64,000 nt of DNA from Notospermus geniculatus (Eukaryota; Nemertea; Pilidiophora; Heteronemertea; Lineidae), in assembly GCA_002633025.1 (NCBI GenBank), contig NMRB01000673.1:65667-129666 (forward strand), written 5' to 3'. A program made the translations under genes and the position numbers. The notes beneath the pieces were generated by a model. It saw nothing but the letters and a program-made list of their open reading frames with translations. It had not been told where the DNA came from and ran no database searches. Shown in pieces: positions 25,101 through 37,100 of the stretch (positions within the stretch are counted from its first letter, which is position 1; every line of letters begins with the position of its first letter).

Positions 25101-28100
25101 TAAAACTTTCACCTACACCTACGTTATCAAGGATGACATTTCAGATTACACAATGACCTTTAAGGTCAGAGGTCAATGTCAAGGTCAAACAGTTCCAAAA
25201 TGCAAATCTCCTCAGAATTTCAGGAGAAATCTAATTGGAAGCCTTCCCTAACCATCTCCTATAGGATTAATAAAGGATGCCTGTTCCAGTTACGCAATAC
25301 TTCTCAAGGTCATAGGTAAAGGTCACAGTCAACCAGCTCCAGAGTAGTAGACTTGCCATAACTTCCAACTGGAAATTGGCTGGTGGTAGATTTCGCCACT
25401 GTCTTCAGGATCAAAAATCATTGACATCGCGCCGATGTCCTTTTCTTGTTAGTACTAATTTTCTTCCCGGTCTTTTTTACATGAACAAGGCTTAGAGGTG
25501 GGTTTTATTAAGCCCCTATATTCCATGGGGCTTAATTCTATAGGCAAATTCGAGATTAGTGGATACCAGGAGCGAGTAGCCATTTTTCAAGACAAGGATA
25601 AATATAGTATCATGGGATTAAGAATTAATTCAACAGGAAAAAATTCTTTTCTTTTGGAACATCTCTTTACCAGTGAAATATCGAATGGTTTCGATCATGT
25701 TCATTTCAGTTTGTGTAATAAACATGCAATACTGGTCTTCTTTGTTGAGCCGGATATCGACATTGATAAATATCTTGGTTTATTCACAATTGATGGAAAA
25801 CTTGTTGCCGCATTTGGTAAAGTGTGTGCATTGTGGCCCACAAACAACTGCAATAAACGATATCGAAAAAGAATATACTGGGCCGAGTTCTTATACATAC
25901 AAGATGACTTCACTGGTGGTGCCGTAGCTGCAATTCCAAAAGGAAATCATTTTGCCGCCGTCTACAGCTTCACAGTACACAACCGGAGGATGAAACTGTG
26001 CTACCAGTCTACGATACTTAAACATTCAGTTCGTCAACTATACAACACATATCTACCGCACGGAGACAGCCTTCTCGTGATCGAAACCCGGTCAGACCTT
26101 CTGTACGTTTATAATTTACGAAGATCCAATCATAGAATCGTTAGCAAGAAGTTACTGATCAAATCAAGGAAGCCACACTTTGTCGAAGATCTTGGATACG
26201 ACTCCACCATGCACCGCATACTTGAGAAAGTACATATCAAACGCCATCACCATCATAAGACACGGACAGCGTATTCTTTAATGCCTTGTGACTCTCAATC
26301 TCAGCGGACGTCCATTCATCGCGTGGTCATGCCTAAACAGAAGATTGTACACGATTATAATCACTACTTTATGAACGAGGCAGGACTCCTTCTCACTTTT
26401 GACGACCGTGGCCTTTGGGTCCATCGTGTTGTGACTAAAATATATGACGGTCAACATAGGTGTAAGCGGAAGGGACAAACTGACAACTGCTATGAAATTG
26501 ATTGATTTCTTTCGTTCGGTTATCCTGAGGGGGATGCAATCGTATGTAGTGTTTTTCACATGGTTCTGGCCAAAGGTACTTTGTTGAACTCAGAAATGTG
26601 ACCAGATCACATTTACCAAAAGATGGCGGTGTTGCATAACACTAGATTATCCGCAGGCTTCGTGTAATCAATAGCTCTTTCACGATGTCAGCTAAAGCCA
26701 GTCAGCCATGACACTGGCTCCCGAGGGACCTCGGATCGATGTCAGTGGTTTCCGAGAGGCAAGCTTCCCATTTCGATTCAGTAATGTTGTGTTACTCGTG
26801 CTAGGAATTTTAGATCTGTCCAAGGCTTGTAATAAGTACACGCATTGCAGACGTCAAGTAAACGCATTGCAGACGTCAATTTACCCGACGTTTAGGATGC
26901 CAGCGTCATGAAAATGCCCAATCAAAAGCAAGGGTCACATCAATATCTTGGATGATTTTCTAATATTGTAGGTTGAAATTAGACCAAACCACTGTAGGTA
27001 GGTTTACCAAGGCCAAAAACATTTTGATACACATACATGTCAATCAGACTGAGGTCATGTAAAAACGCAACACAGCAAGGTCATTACAATTTACATCCTT
27101 TATAGACCCACCACGATAACCCATGCATATATTAGGCCTTGGAATTGGTTCCAGACAAATATTTTAGGCAATGAAAACATCAAATGTTCTGTGTCTTCAT
27201 GATTTGACCATGACAGATTATCCTCAAGGTCACTACGCATTGCGGATAAGATTCCCTAAAAAACAATATTCGAGGTAATTCTGCAAATTCGTAAGCGCAT
27301 GATAAGAAGCAAACTATCACTTCCATTATGTGTGTTGGGTTGAACTTGCCTATGCCTACATCAACGCTTACACGAATGTACTTTCAACAATAGAACCATC
27401 GATTACAAAATCGATTTCTGCAATTCACATCTAAAATCGATTTTATATATGTTTTTATTCGAAACTTTTGTTTTTTCCCTCCACATTGAATGAAATGCTG
27501 TCAGCGATAACAAAGAAAAAATCGCCATTCTTGTTACTCTGATCTGATCAATACGAACAGCCGCATTTCAATTGATAGCAGCGACTCATCCATTTCAATC
27601 TCTCGCTCCTGACCAGAGATTCTCCAGCAGCCATTTTGGATCGTTGTCATGGATATTCAAAGAATACACTGAGGTATTTTCGTTGGGACTAGGGATAGGT
27701 AAACTTCAAAAATGCCAAAGGGTCCACGAGGTGTTTTGATATGGCTCTTCTACCGATTATATATTATGGGGATGTAATTCTGAATACATTGGGTGAGGTC
27801 AAATATTTAGTAAAATTGGATTGAGTTATTGTTGAGTTAACCTGAGCTACAATCCCGAAATAACCTTTTCAGGATATCCTTTGAATAACCCAACTCTGAT
27901 TCCCAGGTAACTCCAGGGTTATTGAAACATCAGAGGTTACTTTAGTACTCAAATTAGGCCATCAGAAAGCCATAAGCAGTGTTAAATCATTTGTATATAA
28001 GCTCACTGCTGGATGAAAGCCTTCTGACAGACATTTCGAGCCTTTGTTTGGCAAAGCTCGACTGTAAAGCCTAGAAAATGGCTAATATTATGGGAAGAAA

Positions 28101-31100
28101 TCTTAGCTCAAACCCTGGCCTTTATTAAACCTCTTATTTTGGAACCCCTCTTATGGGTCACTTGACTCCCTTGGGTTATCCCTTTTGGGCACTTGTTTAA
28201 TGTATCGTTTTAATAATCAGTATGTTTATATTTGGTGCTCAATAAAGTTATCAAATTCAAATTCAAGCTGGAGATAACCTCGAGAGGTTAACTCAACTCT
28301 ACTGCATTTTGTAATGATTTAGGGAAACAAGAGGGCTGCTTGCTCAGGTAAACTGAACCCCAGAGTCAGAGTAAAATTTTCATGATTATTTACAGATACC
28401 GACACGTTAATCCAAGGGTAACCTAACTCACGTGCAGAGGTCAAATATAGGGTGAAACTTGGATAGGAGTAACTGGAGTAATCTTCTCTGGTTTATACTC
28501 AGAATTAACCAAATATTTGACTTCACCCATTCTAAGTAAAACTCGCTTTTGTTGGCATTTGAGCCCAAATTCAATGTATCCAGTTGCTTGTGATGTAGTT
28601 GCTGTACTAACAGTATAGCCTGACGGAGAAAGTTGCCTTATGGGTCCCAAAAGAAGCACGTCTAGGTTTAGCGGATACTACTGGATGGTGGGCATGGTGG
28701 GCGACGAAATACCACTGATGTGCATGCGCTCACCTGGGCTGATGGGCCGCTGGTAGCGAGGTTACATTAAAATGCTTCACTCATCCCACCAGCCACGTGC
28801 CGTCGTGCATGTTTATCTTAAAAAGATACCTCCCATTCTACATTACGCTGACAAATACGCGGCTGCTCGGCAGAAATCCCGTCCAGGTATGAATTAAACT
28901 ACATGTACATTCTCGATAAATAACAAATACTGAACCAGTTACAAGAGGATGTTAGATAAAAAATGACCGAACTCGTCGAAGATGTTCAGCAATTCGAGCA
29001 AGTCCACAGAAGTGAGGACACAGAAGTACGTTTGTCCTACTTGGGACTTACACGGAATGAGATAGATGTAGGCGTCGGTGACAGAGCGGTAACTGAAGAA
29101 AGTGGTCATGCAAAAACCTGACGGCCAGATGACTCATCAACGAGGAGCGGCGTAGTGTACTGGTTAGCGAGAAGGACTCCTGATCAGTGGATACCGGGTT
29201 CGATTCTCAGTCCTGACCAAGAAAAATCACGCTCGTTTGTGACATTGAGAAAGTCACTTTGCCTGACTTGCTTCACCCCACCCAGGTGAAAAGGGGTAGC
29301 TGGCTGATAATGATGATCTAGGTGAATGTTATTCCAAGAGTGCTGAAATCGGCTGCCGGGACTCTAAGGCTCCCGTTCCAGAGTTCACGTTTTCACTTTT
29401 CACTTTTCCCGTTTCATTTTTCACGATCTTTCCTTTAGAGGGTTGGTTCCACACAGAATTCACGCCCAAAAGAATGAGCATGTTATTTCTCGAGTCACGG
29501 CTGATTTTCATTTATTCACGCATGAAATGAATCGTACTTGTCCGAAGGTAGAAAAATGACGCCTATGAAACACGCATCATAAGAAATACATTGTCCAATC
29601 TTGGGTTCACGCGTGAAACATGACAATTCACGCGTGAAACGTGCAAAAACCGTGAAAACGTGAACTCTATGGAACGGGAGCTAAATACTCCCCAGGAAGT
29701 GGAGAATTGAAATTGGAACGAAAGACCTATAGCTGGGTAATAACAGTGCAAACCGCATTTATCAGCCCAACTGGAAATGCGCTATATAAGAACGGCATTA
29801 TTATTATATACGTTCTATCCGGAAATTTAAGACCAGAGTGCTCCACCCCAACGAATTCATATTCATCATATCCTGTTTTTACGCCGACGTCAGACAAACG
29901 TTTTTAAAAAGAATCTCAAGACATTTTTATTCATCAAACACTTTACCTAATTACTAGTCATTGTCCATTTGTTTTGTCTTACTCTCTTCTATCCATGTTT
30001 TATCTTTCTAAACCATACATTTTTCTTTTAATACATGTGCTTCTATGTAAAGTGCTTAGGAAATGTTATACATTGTGAAGCACTATAATTTAATAAATAT
30101 TGTTATTATGATGATGATTTCTATGGCTGTACTCGTAATAAGACCTACAAACTGGTTATTGAAAGAGTCCAATGGAAAGATGTCTATTGCTGATTTGTGA
30201 AATAAACAAGTTTTTTTCGCGTATTCTGCTTTGACTTCCACTAATGACCGCTGCACACGACCAAATTTTTCATCCAATTTTCTGAATATGCTCAATACAG
30301 GCCTACACGCGGGTTTATACATGGAAGCCCCAATACGCCCCAAATCTGAATTTTCAATAACATGGATGAAAAATTTTATCGCGTGTAGTGGCCTAGCGTG
30401 GGAAAGGCCTAGGTTTGGCCATGGACTGGACAGATTGCGTAATAAAGGTATGCGCCTACAAATTCAGTGGAAAATGATTGATCTTAAAGCTGAACTTAAT
30501 AGATATAAATCCCAAGCGGCAGAGGTAGAAATTACGAACAGCCACAAGGCACTTCCAAACTACCTCTGAAAACGATACACCCTCTCGGACGGTCACAGTT
30601 TGGACAGAAACGATCTTAGCACAGCTGCCAAATGAGAAAAAACGAAAAATAATCTGTGATGGCACCGAGATTCGAACCCACAACCCTATGATCGATTCGC
30701 CAACCTCTTTCTGTACGCGGCACGAAGACTAGTGTTTTTTTCCCCCCAAAATGATTACAGTATTCTAAATACTTCTTTGCAATATTATAGATATTGCTAT
30801 AACGCACTTTCATTGAAAGTGGTGTGATATTTGTTTTTCGCAACCTTATGATCATTTATATGATTCCGAACATGCCTTTGTTTTTTCTCTGATAATCCCC
30901 AAATGTCGATATTTTTGCTTTGGCATTATTAGACTAGGTGGTTGTTAATAATACCCAACAAGTGAAAATTCTCCACAATGCCTGGAAGTGCCGTTTATTG
31001 AACTTTTTAAAGTTACTTTGGAATACTGCTTAAGTAAACAGCCCCGTTACCATGTCAACTTTTGGGGCAAAATTCAACATTTCTGAGTTGCTGGCGCCAC

Positions 31101-34100
31101 CTGTGATGTAGTTCCTGCACGTGATATTGCATGTGCTCACCTGGGCTGATGGGTAGCTGCCAGCGACATATATTTAAAATGCATCAGTCATCCCACCAGC
31201 CAACATGAACATGGTCTCATGCATGTTTAACTTTAAAAAAATACCTGGCATTCGACATTTTATACGCTCGTAAAGAAATATCAGCGAACTTACATAATTA
31301 CAAAACATGCGCATTCTAGAAAAAAATACGGAAGGCTGATTAAGATGAAGAAGATGTTGGATAAATGACAAATGATAGAAAACGTCGATAACGTGCAATT
31401 CGAGCAAGTCCGAAGGCGGACACAGAAGTAAGTTTGTCCTAGGGACTTACATGGGATGCGATATGCGCCTGTAACAGGGCGGTAACAGAAGAATGTGGAC
31501 GTGCAAGAACCCGACGGCCAGAGGATTCGCTCAGCTCCCCTGCATCTTCAACCTCGCGAATATTTATTACGACATATACATAAATGTGAACGTCTCAAGT
31601 TTTGATCAGACGATCTATGATAACGTATCGCACACGCCATCCTCTGTGACGTGTGCCTCGCTTTGCTTTGCACTCGATTCTCTCGGGTTTATATTCTATC
31701 ATAATTCGGGGGTTTGTCTGTGTCATGTCGTGAGACCGAGGTGTAGGAAGAAGAAATACTCGACACTCCCCAATAGTGTGAGGCTTATGGTAAGAAAGGT
31801 TAGTACAGGCACTTATTTATTTTTACAGTTGACATGGAGATGATTGCAAAACCGTTTGGGTTTTGGCTGTGTTTAAAGCTGACCTTAATAGATATAAACC
31901 CCAAGTGGCAGAGGTAGAAATTACGAACAGCCACAAGGCACTTCCGAACTACCTCTGAAAACGATACACCCTCTTGGATGGTCACAGTTGGTTTCACTTC
32001 TCAGCACAGTTACCAGTTGAGAAAAAAACGAAAAGTAATCTGTTATGGTACCGAGATTCGAACCCACAACCCCCTATGATGGATTCGCCAACCTCTTTCT
32101 ATTTGCGCCACAATGTAACTACTTGCATACAACGACGCCGATCTACAATAAAGCGCTGTGGTTTTGAAGACATCCAGGAAGAAATAAAGCGATCGGAATT
32201 GTCCTTATGCAAGCAAGAAGTCTTCGTGGCGCATAGAGAAAGAGGTTGGCGAATCGATCAGAGAGTTGTAGGTTCGACTTCCGGTGCCATCACAAATTAT
32301 TTTTCGTTTTTTTCTTATTTGGCAGCTGTGCTGAGATTTTTACTAGTCAAGAGCGTGGTGGCAAGTGAAACCAACTGTGACCGTCCGAGAGGGTGTATCG
32401 TTTTCAGAGGTAGTTTGGAAGTGCCTTGTGGCGTAATTTCTACCTCTACCGCTTGGGGTTTAGGCCTATATCTATTAAGTTCAGCTTTAATGGAGAACGG
32501 CATTTCTTGGCTTCGTGTGGTAAAACTTCCAACGCTAATGTGTGATTGAGGTGATGTGAAAGTGTGATATGCCTCTCGGAACCAGCCGATCTCCGTCTCT
32601 AATAACGCCATTTTATTTCTTCGTTATTCACCGTGTCAAAATGTTTCTTCTTTTACGTTTATATGGAATTTTGTGGTCCCTCGCATAACATAAAACTGTT
32701 TGGGTTGGGAGATTATTTGGACTACTCGCAGGGTACTTAGGCATGTTAGGGACGACTCGTTTAACACCGGTCATTGAACCATCTTTTTTGAAGATGGGGA
32801 TTTGGACTAGTGGCGACCTGCCCCTAAGCGATTGATGCTTAAAGGGAGACATCCGAAATACTGTGGTGTCGGAGTTATGCCGGATTCGACTACATATCCA
32901 CCCATTGGTTCTGGGGAATTTGGGGTTCGGCCAGTGGACTGAAATTGTGGTGTGGGAGGATATGAATGACCCTGAGACATGCCCCGATACCAGATCATTT
33001 TTGTTTGGGCTATACCTTCCCTAAAAGTACGGCTAGGCCTGACCGCCCCCAGTCCGGCATAACTCCGACACAATGTATGATCTTTATTACTTCCATAATG
33101 AGTAAGTCATGTATGATCTTTACCACTTCCATTATGAGTAAGTCGTGTATGATCTTTATCACTTCCATTATGAGTAAGTCGTGTATGATCTTTATTACTT
33201 CCATAATAAGTAAGTCTTGTATGATCTTTACCACTTCCATTATGAGTAAGTCGTGTATAGTCTTTATCACTTCCATAATGAGTAAGCCGTGTATGATCTT
33301 TATTACTTCCATAATGAGTAAGTCGTGTGTGATCTTTACTTCCATTATGAATAAGTTGTGTGTGATTTTTATCACTTACATAATGAGTGGGTCATGTTAT
33401 TTCACAATGATTACATTTGTCTGCAGAAGCAATGTCTTTCGCCTTAGAAACCCGTTTCTATTTCATCTTCAGAAAATCGTATACATGTATTATCAAAAGT
33501 CGCTGAACACACCATTGTCCATAGCTGGACCCTGTGTATTGAAAGTCTCTTCCCATTTCAGTGTCTTTCTCTCTGAACTCATGGCTTGCACGAACGACCC
33601 AAGCAGTATCGGGGAAACCTTCATGAAAATGGAATCCAGATTCAATGAATACATCCCCTATCTAAAGGCTCGTCCCCAGGCTGAGATGTTTTTGAACCAG
33701 GTCAAGGCCAAGAAAACGTTAGAGGTTAGTTTTCAAATTAAAAAACACATTTAAATCGAGTTACCCACGGTCGAACTATATACACAGCACCCTGTTTTGA
33801 TCTTATATGTAGGTTGCTAAATCTCTGGTCGTTGTGCGAAAAAGTGCAAAAGTGTATGATCTTTATCACTTCCATATTGAGTAAGTTGTGTATGATCTTT
33901 ATCACTTCCATATTGAGTATGTCGTGTGTGATCTTTATCACTTCCATAATGAGTAAGTCGTGTATGGTCTTTATCACTACCTTTATGAGTAAGTCGTGTA
34001 TGATTTTTAGTCGTGTATGATTTTTAGTCGTTTATGATCTTAAAAACCCCTTATTGGTTCCAATTTCAGAAATTTGAAAGGGACAATTCCCTCGAGCGAA

Positions 34101-37100
34101 ACGACATGTTGAACAACCTCCGCAAACCTCGAGACAGATTGAAAAAGTACGAATCGCTGTTGAAAGATTTTCTCCGGTACACCTCCCGTGCTGGTGAAGA
34201 CGTGCCCAAGCTGGAAGAAGCTATAGCAATGGTCATGAAAATACCGAAGACGGCTGACGACTCGCTGCTATTACAGAGTATTGAAGATTTCCCTGGTGAA
34301 CCTAATGAGCTTGGGAATCTCATCCGACATGTGAGTCTATCGTTATGTCCTATTCCAGCCATCATTTAGGCCGCTGTTATGGATGAGCTCATTTTTCACT
34401 CATTTGTCATTTTGGCACGAATCATCCGTAATGAACATTGCATTCTCCATAAAGATAATGTATCATGACTTCATTGTTTACATTCAATATTTGCAAACAT
34501 GGATGTATACATTATGTTTTTTAAAAACTTTTGGGACATGCCAATCCACCAAATTGAATACTTCCGGCAACACGACTTCTACATGTAGAGGGGCATATTA
34601 CAATGAGAAATGAGATTTCTATGTACCAGCAGTCTGTTATTTTTCAAATATTTTATTTCGACACTTTTTTATTTCAATTGTTTCAATTTACCAGCAGTCT
34701 TATATGTAGATTGTCCCTTTAGTCGACGAGCCTTTCTAACCATCCCACCCTTAACGTGAAAACCCTTTACTATTCCCCCTTTCCCCCAATTTCAGGATGA
34801 TTTCATCGTCTGGGATGCGGAGGCCGCAGGTCGAGGGCGGGATCGTCACTGCTTACTCTTTCCCGATAGAATCGTCATGGTGAAGTGTAAAAGACCGGCC
34901 AGCCATACGGATCTACCAGCCTACACCTACAAGGGAACGATCAATGTAAGTTGACACCACGAAGTTCTAACAGGCATAAAGGCTTATTCGTACTTTCTCG
35001 CTTTCTCGTATCTACGAAGTGGAAACGAAAGATAAATTTCAAAGCTTAAAGGTGCTCTAGTTCGAATTGTAAACATTACGGTTTGTTTATTTACATGGTT
35101 GATTTTAATAGTTATTTTTCCTCGGACAGGTGGCAGCACCGTGTATACCAAAACATTAATGTTATCTATTTTTATATCTATCTCGATAAATATTCTTGTA
35201 ACTAAATATATTTATGATTTTACGCTCAAAAACAAACAAAAAGTTGTGAAAGGCGAGATTTAATTCGATTTTATCTGATTTGTTAGTACCAGAAGTTGAC
35301 AATACGTGGCACACCGTAATGTTTACAATTCGAACTAGAGCACCTTTAATATACACCGTATCTCTGTCGGTCCAACGTTATACGCTTAAAGACGCTCTTG
35401 CAGCAGGCGATATTATTTGTTGTACCAACCATCTTCTGAAATACATTAAGTCATGGAAATGAAGTCCAATTCCGTATTTCATACTTCGAGTTTCGTCAGA
35501 TTTACGAAATATCATTGTAACTCTTACAGATCCCCGACGTGCAAATTAACGACATAGTCGTCGACGATGAGAAATTCGAACTCTGGTACGCCCTGCCGAC
35601 GGCCGAGAAAGTGACCTTTGAGGCACGGAACGTTCATAACAAACAAGCATGGGTAATGGACCTCAGAAAGTTGATGACGAACCTGGGAGTGGAGGAAACC
35701 GACCTACCCTTGGAGAGGGTCCCCGAAGTGGTGGAGAAACGAAAGATTTCACCACCTAGCCCCAAGAAGAAGCTCTCCGTACAGGAACCTAAGCCGGATT
35801 TGTTCGTGTTGGCAGAAACCGACAGAGCAACTGGTAAGGAATAAGAAGAGTTTGCGGCGTTGGCTTTCACAAAGCCACGCTGCATCCAGTTATTCAGAAA
35901 GTGCTTCCGTTCGCCGACGTTTACTGTAGCGTAAAATGTACTATCTGAATAGAACTCTGCCTGCAGTTTTTCCAATGTGTAAAGTATGATTCACCCTAAC
36001 TTCAACATGGGCAAAGTGCCAGGCCTGTGCAACAGACGCCACAAGTGAACACAATAAACCACAGGATTTACCAGTTGACTGAGCACAATCTTAGATTTGC
36101 TGGGCTCATGAGTGGAAAGGAAAGCAACCCTAACATCGTTAGGTAACTGCGACATGGATTATTTACCACTGACCTGTGCACATTTCCAAGCTTGGCACTT
36201 TGCCCATGTTGAAGTTCGGGTGAATCACAACTGAAAACTAGGCCTATGCTCTGAAGTAGGTATCAGGCAAGCATTTTGAGGATCTTCACAAGGCTATAAG
36301 ACCTCTACCTGCATTTTCCTAACATCCTGAAAATACCGCAAAATTCAATACAAGGGAGCTTTAAACCATCTACTTCAACTCATGGTACCTTTTACTATAG
36401 TCCATCGTGTTAGAGCAAATCTGAACCCATAAAGGAGTGGACAACTATATCCTTTTCTTCTTTTTTCTGTGTATTTTCAGACTACAGCACAGCCATGGAT
36501 TCCTATGAGAGTGACATCAGCACGCAAGACACCGCCAGCTACCACACGGCCCTCGATTACGACGACAAAGACATCACTAAACCAGTGTTCATGAAGCAGC
36601 TTCGGAAAATGAGGGCAACCGAGGGCGATTCTGTAAAATTCGAATGCGTCGTTGTTGGCAACCCTACGCCACAGATCACGTGGTATAAGGACAGTGTCCT
36701 CCTGAAGGAATCAAGTGACATCACGATGCAGAGCCAAGGTGATAGGCACAGTGTCGTCATACGTGACGTGTTGAAGGACGACAGTGGTATTTTTACCGTC
36801 TCTGCAACCAATGAGCACGGGAAGACAGACTCTAGTGCACAGCTACTTGTGTGCCCTGAAGGAATGGATGGTAGGTCAAGCATTGCATCTGTATGTAACG
36901 ACAGCCTTACGCATACCAACCGAGGACCTTATACCTTGACCAACAAAATACCAACCGAGGACCTTTACCTTGACCGACGTAATAATAAATACCAACCGAG
37001 GACCTTATACCTTGACCGACGTAATAATAAATACCAACCGAGGACCTTATACCTTGACCGACGTAATAATAAATACCAACCGAGGACCTTACATCTTGAC

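Noticed and set aside
25498-26505. YWTD or WD40 beta-propeller assignment for the orphan ORF
   Set aside because: Strand-like periodicity is suggestive, but no YWTD, WD or Kelch motif is visible.
28960-29122. 54-aa ORF MTELVEDVQQFEQVHRSEDT as the missing DH exon
   Set aside because: Belongs to the duplicated segment also found at 31120-31520, has no DH motif and lacks suitable splice phase.
29149-29215. Functional tRNA gene
   Set aside because: Box A and B are present but there is no complete cloverleaf, and the sequence continues into a SINE body.
33010-34020. CRISPR-like regular repeats (33070-33395, 36900-37285, 63695-64000)
   Set aside because: Direct head-to-tail minisatellites with no unique spacers, in introns of an animal gene.
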